NCBI GenBank assembly: GCA_015179125.1
Contig: WHVA01000135.1
Span: 124,001 to 188,000 of the forward strand
DNA length: 64,000 nt
Source of the DNA: Gautieria morchelliformis
Taxonomy: Eukaryota > Basidiomycota > Agaricomycetes > Gomphales > Gomphaceae
Direction of reading: 5' to 3'
Below are positions 9,525-19,639 of this stretch, one piece after another. The notes under the pieces were generated by a model, which was not told the DNA's origin, ran no database searches, and saw only the letters and a list, made by a program, of their open reading frames with translations. Every line of letters starts with the position of its first letter. Position 1 is the stretch's first letter. A program made the position numbers and the translations under genes.

Positions 9525-9901
9525 TGTAGAGGACAGGAATTATAGGCAGTAGGAATGGACTTCTTGCTCAAAAGAATAGACTAGAAAACAATTCACTCTC
9601 TCAGTGAATTTAGTTGTCACTGTAAATATATTATACACTACCTAGAAAACAATTCACTACAGAGGATTTCTAGGTTAATAAATCGAAAGAATGCTAGACT
9701 AATTTACTTGCCTCTCTCAGTGAATTTAGTTGTCACTGAGAGAGGGGGAAACTGTTTCACTGCGCATGTACTACTACCCGGCCCTTTAGCGCCCAAGAGC
9801 TCGCGCGTCGAAGTCATTTCAGACTCCGCTGGGTGCAGCCGCTTGTGAAAGTAGGAATAACAAGATGAAATGGAGAGATAGGGAGTGAGTGGAAAATTTC
9901 G
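9525..9901 (-). repeat. copia A 5' LTR, missing its outer 120 bp
   Basis: Matches 4765-5141 of the 3' LTR nearly perfectly, then stops at GGAAAATTTCG and passes into copia B gag. In element orientation the U3 start is gone. The LTR frame happens to be open and extends the copia B gag ORF to 9814. Confidence 0.9.
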
Positions 9902-10986
9902 TTGTCCGCGGCAGTGACCGTCCGTGGCGTGATCTCGTCGAAGGTGATGAAGCGATGCCTACTCGGCGACATATGACCTGACGCGCCCGAGTCGTAAACA
10001 TCGACTTCTCGTCCCGTTGACCGACCCGTTCCCAGCACAAGCACGGTCCCAGCGAGTGTCGTGGTAAATGTGAAATACTCACCCTCTACCACTGCGTTCA
10101 CTGAGTCACCTCCTTTCTTATCCTCATCCTTCTTCTCCTTTTTCTTGCCTTTAGAACAACAATCCGCTTTGATATGCCCCTTTTTGCCGCACTTCCAACA
10201 TTCAACATATGTCCGTGTGGTGTTGGAACTACTGCTGTGTGGCTGGTGCTTTCCGCGATTCTTGACCACCGCGAGTGCGTTCTCACTCGCCTTCAATTGT
10301 CGTTCCTCAATTGCTAATCGCTCGAACTCGTCGGTTAGAGTGCTGACTACCTGGTCTGGCTCGAGTCTTGCCTTTGCATGTGTCGCCAACATCGTTATCA
10401 CATTGATGAGCGGCCGATACGACTTCGGGAGCGAGCCAAGGATGACGGTGACCAGGTCATCATTGGTGATTCCTGCGTTCATCCCTGGGAGTTGTTCCTG
10501 CATTCTCATGAGGGACTCCAGGTGCGTGTGGACGTTCGATTCGTCCTCACATTTCAGCTCGTACATGTGTCGTCGCATGTCAACTTTGACCGTGAGTGCC
10601 CTTGTCTCATGCTTTGCACATACGGCCTCCCAGACCTCCTTTGCCGTAGCTAGGTTGCGGACTTCGATAAGGATGCTATCAGGGACAGTGGTAAATATTT
10701 GTGCCATTATCGCTGCCTCGCGCTGATTGTAGTCGTCCCAGCGTTTCTCGAGTTCCTCTAGGTCCTCTTCCTCCTTGTCTGTGAGTGTATAGCCGTCAGG
10801 GTACGTCGGGATCGTGCGAGGGATCCGAGCGGTCCCTTTGAGGTGACGCTTCGCGCCACGGGTCGCCGCCAGCATAGCTAACATCTGGCTTTTCCAGGTG
10901 ACCCAGTTCGTGCTGTCCCTGGCCAGCTTCGGGATGACGAACGACTTGGAGGTGGGGGTAGACGTTGTGGGCTCTGCGGGGCCCAT
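9902..10986 (-). pseudogene. copia B gag and protease start (truncated)
   Basis: About 360 codons from the PBS-embedded ATG (M-G-P-A-E-P). Gag domain (N-W-V-T-W-K-S-Q-M near residue 32), CCHC knuckle C-W-K-C-G-K-K-G-H-I-K-A-D-C followed by a Lys-rich run, then protease motif V-Y-D-S-G-A-S-G-H-M. Homology stops at T-A-A-D-N, where the copia A LTR begins; another 28 codons read into LTR sequence. The matching integrase, RT and RNase H are on the other side of the inversion. Confidence 0.9.
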
Positions 10987-10990
10987 AACC
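10978..10990 (-). promoter_or_regulatory. copia B primer-binding site with gag ATG
   Basis: GGTTATGGGCCCC on the minus strand abuts the LTR end CCGCTACA; the same site as in copia A, E and F. The gag ORF starts at its ATG. Confidence 0.75.
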
Positions 10991-11248
10991 TGTAGCGGTT
11001 ATGCGCAGTGCTAATAGGAATGAAGTCTACATAATAGTAAGTATACCATTAGGACACATAATGGGACGGGGGCACGTACCTCAGTGAACGGTCAGTTCAC
11101 TGAGGGGTTAGTGACTGTGGAGCGAGTAGATATAGGGCCTCGGTCAAACTTGACCGAGGCCAGTAATACTATTTTACTAGACAATGATAAATCCTTCCCC
11201 TAACCTACTTGGCCCTGCATTCGACGCTTACCGACCCTGACTTCAACA
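10991..11248 (-). repeat. copia B 5' LTR (258 bp)
   Basis: Starts TGTTGAAGTCAGGG, ends AACCGCTACA (element sense). Matches the 3' LTR at 17613-17817, which lacks about 50 bp near the end. Holds two strong palindromes, GGCCTCGGTCAA/TTGACCGAGGCC and CCTCAGTGAAC/GTTCACTGAGG. Confidence 0.9.
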
Positions 11249-11278
11249 GACAGTGCTATTGGCAAACCTGCAACATAG
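11249..11278 (+). pseudogene. Displaced 3' end of the host gene at 17818-18050
   Basis: Directly outside the copia B 5' LTR the plus strand reads the 5-bp target copy GACAG, then completes codons A-I-G-K-P-A-T and a TAG stop (11276-11278). Joined to the minus-strand frame that ends F-H-D-S at 17818, it closes that ORF without a frame break. This supports the inversion model and gives the C-terminus of the interrupted gene. Confidence 0.6.
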
Positions 11279-13284
11279 TGATACAATACCAAATGAGACA
11301 TCGTCATCTGCATCGTTGCCACAGACTCCGAGACGAAGCAACTCCCCATATTGAGAAGGAATCATGTCCACATGGACCCACCCATGCCACATGGACCATC
11401 AGCGATTACATAAGGCCTGAGTGTCAGCGCAGCATCCCTGAACTGCTTCAAGTAAATAGTCATCCAATATGTTGCATGTCAATGTCTCTGACGCGGAAGC
11501 TCCATAAACGTTCTTTGTCATCATCACTATCCCTCACAGACCACAGGTCAAGGCACACATTCACTTCAGTGTACCGACCCTTACCTAATTCACCGGTGCC
11601 TACTCACGTAATACAGCACAGCGTGCTGCCGGGAGCCGAGAATAGAAATAGGGTGGCATTCGAAGATCGAAGCCGGCGATACGTCGATCGACGTCTGGCT
11701 TGCAAGGTGCTTCTGCTTCATAAGCTGATGCGTGCCTTGTGGCGTAGCGAGGTGCCTTGCATCAACGCATCTCGATCACCAATCACGATCATGATATAAA
11801 CTGCCATGTCAGGGAGTTGATCAAGCAGGGAAGCGCTCTTCTTGGTAAACCAGCGTGGGGAAGCAGTAACGTGTTGGACACGTGCCAGGAGGTGCCACAG
11901 GACAGGGGCGCTTCCCAGCTAAAATCTTCAGCCAAGACGCACCTCCACCCATCCCACATCGCGCAGTCCCCGAGCCAACAACAATGCTCGCGGTCTCCCA
12001 TCCACTGGGCATCTTCTCGCATATCATCACATACAACGAACGGGGACACAAAGACCTGCACTGCCATGCACAAACCCACACCCAGAACCAAAGCTGATGC
12101 TCCAAAGCAGACTGAACGAAGACAAACACCAAGCAGCATCAACGCAACGCTGCAGGCCGCCCAAAAATGTGTCCCACGTGACGTGCCCCCACGAACACCG
12201 CGCACGTGCACAAGCCACGGTTAGCGCCCTGGTCACTGTAGAAAACTCCGACATTAGATTTCGGTACCTTTTACACAAACGGCAATAATCAGTACCTTTG
12301 AGCACTGACAAATCAGTGCTCAGAAATATCATTAAATGAGCACCAAAAATAAGTGCTTTGGAGCACTGATTTTCAGATACTGAAAAACATGCAAGTATGT
12401 GAAAAAAAAAAAAAAAAAGAAACATGATCGCCCTCTTCACTGTGTATGTTAGACCATTAGGCGTACAGAGCAATTTCCTCTTGTCGTCGAACTGAGTCCG
12501 CCAACTAATTAGCGCTGCTGCCACTATAGCATGAAATATTGCTCACCAAGTCCTGGAGACATCGTAGCGACCAATGCAGTACCTTGTACGCGCGTCCAAA
12601 TTTTTCCCCAAGTGATTTGAATCTCCGACCCGCTCTAATTCTAACTCCTCTCTTCCCCCCATGACCACAGCCAACAGAAAACAAACTATAACGCTTGCCC
12701 TCATCAATTTTTCGATGGTGCCCAGTTATGATGGAGCGAACCAGGAGGAAAATGCAGAGTATGTGAACATCGTGATGTTATCATGTGATCCCCGCTCAAC
12801 ACCCGCATCAAAAAGCTCTTCTTACAAATGATATCGTGGGGTTGGGTAAAAACGTGGTGGTTTAGAGGGTGCCTCCTGGTAAGATACTCTTTCATTGAAA
12901 ATACCATGCATATACTCAATATATATTATTGCTACGTGCCTCTCTGCTGCTCTCGCTCATGCACTCTGGGTCTTGCTCTCGCACTATCTCCCCTCGCCTG
13001 CTCATTCTCACAATAGACCGCTCCCGCCCTCGCTCTTGCAATGTGTCCTCGCTCTTACAATAGACCACTTCTGCTCCCACTCATGTGAAGGTTGCGAAAG
13101 GTGAGTGTGGGGGTTGGGCTGTCGCAAGTATTGGGAGCCATGTTACATGCCTTATATGCCTACCTTCCTCATCGCTCACATACTCACATTCCGATCCTTC
13201 CAGCATACGCAGCCCAGGTGCGCCCATGAACATCTCTACTATTCCTTAACTCAACCTGACCACTGTATTTCTTTTTTTGGACAG
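11279..13284. other. Non-coding stretch with a small perfect hairpin and an A-tract
   Basis: No gene supported; several long ORFs on both strands overlap one another and look like chance. 12300-12321 is a perfect hairpin (GAGCACTGA, 4-nt loop, TCAGTGCTC) with related half-copies up to 12380, followed by a run of 17-18 A at 12403-12420, which could be the end of a small retroposed element. 12940-13100 is rich in CTCGCTCT-type words. Upstream exons of the DnaJ gene may lie in 13100-13280 but could not be placed. Confidence 0.4.
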
Positions 13285-13700
13285 AAACACGGCCTTTATG
13301 AGCGACATGGGGAGGTACGTGTTGCAATTCACCCTTGTCATTGTTCTTTGAGCTTTACTTTACTTTGTCACTTATCGTTTTATACTTGCCCGGACGTGAG
13401 CTGACAAATATTACCCTTCCCTCTCATCCAGAAAGGCCTGAGACAGCACGAAGGCGGCCAGCATGCCAATCCCTTCGATAGTTTTTCGTCCTTCTTCGGT
13501 GGCAGTGGACATGAGTCGTTTCATCGTTAATTTATCGTTCTGCACGCTCAAAATGATACTTTGCCGTATAATACTCCTCATACACATGTGCCATATCATT
13601 CATGACATTTATGATCCTGTGACACTGCAGCTCAGCAACAGGAGGTCCGCCGCAGGCCCATGATGACAAGTGTCTTTGAAGTGAGCCTTGAGAACATCAG
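13285..13700 (+). pseudogene. ER-type DnaJ co-chaperone fragment (Scj1/DNAJB11-like)
   Basis: Three exons share one frame: 13285-13314 (K-H-G-L-Y-E-R-H-G-E, the end of a J domain), 13432-13525 (G-L-R-Q-H-E-G-G, then N-P-F-D-S-F-S-S-F-F-G-G) and 13631-13700 (Q-Q-Q-E-V-R-R-R-P, then F-E-V-S-L-E-N-I). Introns run GTACGT...CATCCAG and GTTAAT...CTGCAG. G/F-rich linker followed by an R-R-x-P-x-M-x-x-x-F-E-V-S-L-E segment is typical of class I ER DnaJ proteins, which assist BiP in the lumen. The HPD-bearing part of the J domain is not visible upstream, and the zinc-finger and client-binding regions are lost at the copia B junction near 13701. Confidence 0.8.
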
Positions 13701-14328
13701 TCTACTGCAGCGGCAGCGAGTACTACATGGAAAGTACTCACATTGGACAAGTTACACTGCCGGATGGGACACATATCCCCCCAGGCCGCTCGCAAGCTCA
13801 TCCGGGACCAAGTCATCACTAGACTGGATCTCAACATGGCGAGTCAGCCAGGCTTTTGCACGGAGTGTGCACAAGCCAAACCTACCCGAAAATCCGTCCC
13901 ACAGAAACGGGAGGGGCCGCGAGCCTCCAAATTCGGCGAAAAGGTGCACTCGGACGTCTGGGGGCCCGCAAACCCCCAGAGCTATGACCGAAAAGACTAT
14001 TTCGTCAGTTTCACCGACGACTATAACCGGTGGACTTACCTGGTACCGATGGCTAGGAAGAGCGACACGTTCAACTGCTACAAGCAGTATGAGGCGTGGG
14101 TCGAGACGCAGTATAACGCGAAAATAAAACACTTACAGACTGACCGCGGGGGAGAATACCTCTCCGACGCATTCACGGCCCACCTGAAGTCAAAAGGGAC
14201 GACCTGGAGCCTCACGGTGCACGATACCCCTGAAGAAAACAGCGTATCAGAACGTTTGAACCGGACATTGCTAGAACACGCACACGCGATGCTTCTAGCA
14301 GCTGGAGTAACGAAGTTCCTGTGGACGG
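13701..14328 (+). pseudogene. copia B integrase, N-terminal part
   Basis: GAG-pre-integrase and integrase: L-H-C-R-M-G-H-I-S, C-T-E-C-A-Q-A-K, first catalytic Asp in H-S-D-V-W-G-P, second in T-D-R-G-G-E-Y, Glu in P-E-E-N-S-V-S-E-R-L-N-R-T. The frame is open until the solo LTR at 14329 and resumes at 15587 with M-E-A-V-Q-N. The catalytic region is complete although split from the C-terminal domain. Confidence 0.85.
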
Positions 14329-15585
14329 TGTCATGACGCGTTTATTTCTCATACTCAGGTGCTCTGTCCTGCCATTTCTCACCCCATTTCCGTGTTTGTT
14401 CCGATCGCCATTGTCCTGTTCGGCAACCGATTCTCGCTGTTCGCGCCAATTACCAAAGCTACGCCGTCAAACGCACGATCGACGTCTTTGGACTGACTTA
14501 GCAGTCATCGCTGGGTCTACCACCTCCTCTGCTCGACCCTCTTCCAATGGTGTTCTGGTAAATTGGATTGTCATGACCTGTGTATTTCCTGCACCTTGTT
14601 ATCCCCATTTCCCCTTTTGCTACTCCTCCCCAGTGTTCGCTGGCTTCGACCTCCACCTTGACCTGTCCTCCTCTATGTCACCTCTGTTCACCCTTCCTCA
14701 CATTTCGCCGAGCGATCATTCGCCAACAGGCACACCATCAAATCACAATCGACATCCCTCTGCGGCATGATGGCTCGTCAGTAACTCCATCAGCTTTTCG
14801 ATCCAACCCCCTTTTGGTGTTCATATGAGCAGGGTGCATTCGCGGGACGTCCTACCTGTAGGTCGTGTGGGATCAACCCAGTATATGAAGAACCCGTGCA
14901 GGGCGGTGTATATGCGGGCCCCAAGACATGATTTCGTATACAGGTGTCTTTGCCACCTTCACTCTCCGTGGTTTCATCTTCTCCCTCTTCTCTCATTCTA
15001 TTGTATGTTTATTCCATCTATGTTGTATCATGACTGCACACCCCTATCCAACCCTGATTCGTGATGGCCTCTTTCCTATTCGCTGATACCTTACGAGCAT
15101 TCGATATAAGTAGTTTACATTCGCATGCATATTCCCCAGTTCAATTATCATACGTCGTTCATCTTGTGCAGCTTTGGCCTCGCTGTGGTCATCGTCTTAA
15201 GCCTCCTCTTGGAGATTTCCATCTTCGACCAGCAGAGGACTTAGGCATCACTGGTGAGTTCTCATACTTCGTCTTTGTTACCTTAGCCTTCGAACCATTT
15301 TCTGTGCTGTTGGCGAAGGGCTCCGAAGGAGCACCTTCGCCAGCAAAGGGATTGTCTCTACTTAGACAGCCCTTCCGTGACACCTTGCACGTTGCATCGT
15401 CAAGAGCCACAGGCCATTTCGCTACGACTGTAGATAGGGTGAGCCCCGTTCGGGCAACCCTCTTACCTTGTGAACATTCATTGGTTCACCTATTCGCCGA
15501 ACGGCATACTTATTCGCACAAGTTATTCGGGCATTCGCTGTGTTCACTAATACACGATATTAACGCCTGAAAACCAATCTTGACC
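14329..15585 (+). repeat. Solo LTR, family G, copy 1 (1257 bp)
   Basis: Begins TGTCATGACGCG and ends CAATCTTGACC (terminal A changed), flanked by a 5-bp duplication GACGG/GATGG. Removing it and one TSD restores the integrase frame W-M-E-A-V. A conserved stem-loop GGCGAAGGGCTCC/GGAGCACCTTCGCC lies at 15312-15341. TG...CA ends with 5-bp TSD and no coding content mark a solo LTR; the size suggests a Ty3/gypsy-type parent, not seen in this window. Confidence 0.9.
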
Positions 15586-17605
15586 GATGGAAGCGGTACA
15601 GAATGCTGTCTGGCTGAAAAACCGGACTTCGATGCGTGCGCTCAATGGCAGAACACCATATGAGGTTGTACACGGCGCGAAGCCGGACCTCACCGATTTA
15701 CCAGAGTGGGGAACTAGAGTCTTTGTTCTGAAAGAAAGCAGCAGCAAGATAGACTCGAAGGCGGATGAAGGAAAGTGGGTGGGGTATAGCGATGAGAGCA
15801 AAGGGCACAGGGTCTACTGGCCCAGGAAACGCCGTGTCACGGTGGAAAGGAATGTCACATTTGACGCCCTTGTCCTTGTGACCCCCAACGACGGTCTGAC
15901 TGAGGGGGAGTCATCCACCCTAGGCACTCAGAACGCCGTCGGCGGCGCTCCCGCTTCTCACACACTCCACCAGCACCCGCCACTACAACCCCCAGACCCG
16001 GTAGCAGACCCTGCAGACACCGGGCAGATCGACCCCCTCAAAGGATTCGAGGCCGCAGATCTCCCAGCAGACCCGCCCCAAGGAAGGGGCCACCGCACAT
16101 GGAAACTGTCCGCGTACGTGCGGGGGATCGCGGACGGCGTGGGCAGCAGCACAGGTCGCCCACACGTGCCCGCGTATCCCCGAGGTCTGCTGATGCCCAC
16201 CAACGACTCAGCCCTAGTCACGCTGACAGGGGGCGCAGGAGATATTGCCAGAGCTGAGGGGGGGCCTCGTCACCCTGCCAGGCACACGACGGCTGCCGCA
16301 GTGCACAGCCCAGGGCCTGACCCGACTAACCTCGACAATGCCTGTTCCCACGCTGACTGGCCGCAGTGGGACGCGTCTATCAGACGGGAGTTGGACCAAC
16401 ATGCGGCACTGTGCACCTGGGACCTCGTCGAAGCCCCAGATGGTGCGAACATCGTAGGGAGCAGGCTCGTGTTTCACTACAAGCACGACGCGGAGGGAAA
16501 GGTTGTAGATCGAAAAACCAGGCTCGCCATGCAAGGATTCTCACAGGCACAGGGAATTGACTACAACGAGACCTGCTCTCCCACAGCAAAGCTCTCTGCT
16601 ATCCCAATAATCGCAGCTATCGCAGTCCAGAACAACTGGGAACTCGAACAAATGGATATAGATGGCGCGTACTTGAATGCACCGATCACGGAGACTATAT
16701 ACATGCGACAGGCCAGGGCATATGAAGCCCCTGGAAATGAGCATAAGGTCTGCCGGCTCAACCGTGCGATATATGGGTTGAAGCAATCCGGTAGAGAATG
16801 GTACGATACGCTGCATGGGTTCATGAACCAATTTGGCTTCACGCGCTGCGAGACGGAACATGCAGTCTTTCACAGATATGCTGGATGGGACGCGCTTATT
16901 GTTGCGGTCGACGTTGACGATCTGACCATGGCCGGTAGCTCGAAGAACGCGATCCTTGAGTTCAAGAACGAGCTACGTATGGTCCTCAAAATCAAGGACT
17001 TGGGCGATCTGCATTGGTTATTGGGTATAGAGGTGAAACGGGTGCGCGAGACGCACACAATATCCTTCTCACAATGTGCTTACATCGAGAGAATTCTCGA
17101 GAGGTTCAGCTTGCAGTATGGGAACGCCCTGAGCATGCTGCTCGACCCGCATCATGACGCTGACTGGGCATCACAAGAACACCAACACTCAATCTCAGGG
17201 TATGTGCTCACAATCGATGGAGGCGCTGTGTCTTGAAGTTCCAAGAAGCAGCCGATCGTCGCATTGTCAACAATGGAGGCGGAATACGTCGCAGCGACTC
17301 ATGCCGCAAAGGAGGCTTTGTGGATACGTGCCTTCCTGGAAGAGATCGCCTGACCACTTAGCCAGCCCATCACAATCCACCTCGACAACCTCTCTGCGAT
17401 ATCTATCACAAAGAATGATGAGTATCAGCCGAGGACCAAGCATATCGACATACGATATCACTTCATACGTCATGCAGTACAGAGACAGTTACTGTACATC
17501 GACTATGTACCGACAGATGACATGGCCGCCGACTTATTCACTAAAGCCCTCCCCCGACACAAGGTTCTACACCTGAACGCCCTACTTGGTCTACGTTCGG
17601 CTTAA
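15586..17605 (+). pseudogene. copia B integrase C-terminus, RT and RNase H (decayed)
   Basis: One frame from 15587 holds the integrase C-terminal region, a Pro-rich linker, RT (I-Y-G-L-K-Q-S-G-R-E-W; V-D-V-D-D-L-T-M as catalytic box) and a junction L-L-D-P-H-H / D-A-D-W-A-S-Q-E where roughly 80 residues between RT and RNase H are deleted. RNase H continues past TGA at 17234-17236 (expected Trp) and TGA at 17351-17353 (expected Arg) to a normal end G-L-R-S-A at 17605. Confidence 0.9.
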
Positions 17606-17612
17606 GGGGGAG
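17604..17612 (+). promoter_or_regulatory. copia B polypurine tract
   Basis: AAGGGGGAG directly before the 3' LTR start TGTTGAAG; it overlaps the pol stop codon TAA. Confidence 0.75.
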
Positions 17613-17817
17613 TGTTGAAGTCAGGGTCGGTAAGCGTCGAACGCAGGGCCAAGTAGGTTAGGGGAAGGGTTTATCATTGTCTAGTAAAATAGTATTACTG
17701 GCCTCGGTCAAGTTTGACCGAGGCCCTATATCTACTCGCTCCACAGTCGCTAACCCCTCAGTGAACTGACCGTTCACTGAGACTTCATTCCTATTAGCAC
17801 TGCGCATAACCGCTACA
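17613..17817 (+). repeat. copia B 3' LTR (205 bp, internally deleted)
   Basis: TGTTGAAGTC...CCGCTACA, matching 10991-11248 apart from a roughly 50-bp deletion before GACTTCATTCC. Followed by the target duplication CTGTC. Confidence 0.9.
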
Positions 17818-18050
17818 CTGTCATGGAAGCATCCCTCTGTTTCAGATCCAAATGTGAAGCGCCCGTTCGATGTGGTTCTGTAGTACTCGCCGTCTGCGTA
17901 AGTACAGCTGGTCCGTGTCTCAGAGGCAACAGTGCATATCATGTTGTGGCTTGGAGTGAGTGAGCTCCATGCACGCCTGGGCATGTGGACCTGTTGTCGC
18001 ACACAACATGTGCAGCTTGTCCCCATTCCCACACCTCTCGAGGACTGCAA
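17818..18050 (-). pseudogene. Host gene 3' exon interrupted by copia B; unknown family
   Basis: Minus-strand frame ending S-C-T-Y-A-D-G-E-Y-Y-R-T-T-S-N-G-R-F-T-F-G...G-C-F-H-D-S at the copia B target site. It is preceded by a plausible acceptor TATTGCAG near 18055. The Cys spacing and the G-E-Y-Y-R/F-T-F-G pattern resemble small secreted fungal proteins, but I do not recognise a family. The last seven residues and stop lie at 11249-11278 on the other side of the inversion. Upstream exons and signal peptide were not found. Confidence 0.45.
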
Positions 18051-19189
18051 TAGATGAAGTGCATATGTAGTGGCGATGATGAAATTTGCGCACTAGGGTA
18101 TGTACGAGCATTCACAATTAATTAAAGGAATTCAGAACGTACTTGCGATGTCACGAAGAGCCAGAATTTAAATACAGATATGCCCCCACAAATGGAAATT
18201 CCACAGTCTGTATACGACACATGATGCTTCGACGCAGAATGGATGTCTCAAGTAATATACATCTCGGTCAGCTAGTTTCACATGCACATATCGAGGTCCT
18301 TGGGGCAAGTGCAATGGACCCCATCACTTGTACACTTGTATACACATGGCAAAAAAAACATCCACGAAACTCTGGCACGAGGCGGCACGCGCGAAAACAC
18401 CAACACAGAAAGTGATTCAAATGCCCCAAAGGATAGTGATGTCATCCAGGGAAGAGATGGACGGGGCCATGCAGCAAGAACCGCAAATAACGCATAGCGC
18501 TCCAGGCGGAGGCGTAGAAAGGGTAGAATATGGGGAATCGTGTAACATTATACATCCCACACCTGACTATACGAGAAACTACGAACATAGAGGCAACAGC
18601 CTGGCCGTGACCAAGAAGGTTGGCAAGTGACAAAATGAAAACGAGGTGAACGCCAAACTCGAAAAAGTACCATCCTTCGTTGAAGATCGAAAGCAGGACT
18701 CACAAAAAGGGAACGCTCCTATCAAAAACATCTTGCAATCCCTGAGGAATGTAGCCCAACCAATGCAGCGTCCTTGATGCTCGACCGATGAAATCATTGA
18801 ACAAGATGGGTGGCATGTGAAATAGTTGCGGAACGTGGTTAGTTGTTTTCATTGAGTACGCTCGGACTTACTTGGCCGTAATAACCCAACGCCACGGCCT
18901 CACAGGCATTCCCTCAAGTGTGCGTATGACACTACCACAAAGAAATAATACAACTGAGGCACGGCTCAACCACAGAAGAAGTGATGTGGGCACCTGCATC
19001 AGCCACTTTTGAACTCGCACAGTTAGAACCTCAGTTAGAACCTCATGTAGCTTGCCTGCCTTATCTGATTTTCGCACTTTGAGAGCAACAGCTGCTGTGT
19101 ATGATGATTAAGCGTGTATTCGATCGATGAGCAAAAAGGACTGACCTGCGATTGCTCCATCTGCAAGCAGCCTTCCTTCGCACCACCTA
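18051..19189. other. Stretch without a recognised gene
   Basis: Several short ORFs on both strands with no recognisable motifs. Could contain upstream exons of the minus-strand gene at 17818-18050. Confidence 0.4.
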
Positions 19190-19639
19190 TTAGTCATCAC
19201 CTGCGAAGGTACGATGCTCATATACTTCAATTTCCAACAGAAGACTCATTGTGTATGGATTTAAGATCACATTGAGACCAACAGAATCGGGGCCACACGC
19301 GGCGCGGATATAGGGCACAGTCATGAGGACGGTGTGGGAGGGCGCAACGACGGCATGAGCACACAAAGGATGGGCATGTACCGCTGTCAGACCTTGGGGA
19401 CTCTTGAGCGCAGTGATAGTAAAGGACAAGAATAATATTCCTCGACTCGTGAGGTCTCAGAAAAATATACAGTTGACTAGCTACTGTAACTATGGGATTC
19501 GAGAGGAGCTTGAACTGGTGGAACCATGAGTGACCATAGATGAGTAAGGAATGGTTGAGCGATGGATACTTCAACAGACCCCTCTGAGCGAAACAAATCA
19601 AAGAAATATGATGGATACATGAGGGGAAAAATCACAACA
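19190..19639 (-). repeat. Probable copia C 3' LTR (outer end not defined)
   Basis: The copia C pol ORF stops at 19632, and TGTTGTGATTTTTCCCC starts at 19639 in the same direction, as expected for an LTR start. The 5' LTR is absent, so the LTR end cannot be set by comparison; the lower limit given is only a bound. Confidence 0.4.

Larger units (their letters stand above)
4765..9901 (-). mobile_element. Ty1/copia retrotransposon A with intact gag-pol and a clipped 5' LTR
   Basis: Minus-strand element: partial 5' LTR (9901-9525), PBS (9524-9511), one gag-pol ORF (9519-5275), polypurine tract, 3' LTR (5261-4765). The two LTRs match base for base except for a handful of differences over the shared 377 bp, suggesting a recent insertion. 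The 5' LTR lacks the outer 120 bp seen in the 3' LTR and joins directly to copia B gag at 9902. Because the flank on one side is a host gene and on the other copia B, a rearrangement rather than plain insertion made the 9901 junction. Confidence 0.95.
9902..11248 (-). mobile_element. copia B, 5' half (inverted segment)
   Basis: 5' LTR (11248-10991), PBS and gag to the protease active site, in minus orientation, ending abruptly at 9902. The complementary 3' half of the same family lies at 13701-17817 on the plus strand. GACAG follows this LTR on the plus strand (CTGTC in element sense), and CTGTC follows the 3' LTR at 17817: the two ends carry the same 5-bp target duplication and so belong to one insertion split by an inversion. 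Confidence 0.85.
13701..17817 (+). mobile_element. copia B, 3' half, interrupted by a solo LTR
   Basis: Plus-strand integrase, RT and RNase H remains, polypurine tract and 3' LTR. The left end abuts DnaJ exon sequence; about 80 codons between protease and GAG-pre-integrase are missing relative to the gag half at 9902-10986. A 1257-bp solo LTR sits inside the integrase at 14329-15585. RT is joined to RNase H by an internal deletion. Ends with LTR 17613-17817 and TSD CTGTC. Confidence 0.9.

Noticed and set aside
12234..12420. CACTGTAGAAAA as a CACTA transposon end
   Set aside because: No matching inverted end or 3-bp duplication found downstream.
11209..12524. Several overlapping ORFs of 100-196 codons on both strands
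   Set aside because: They overlap in many frames, start partly inside the copia B LTR, and show no motif or splice structure.
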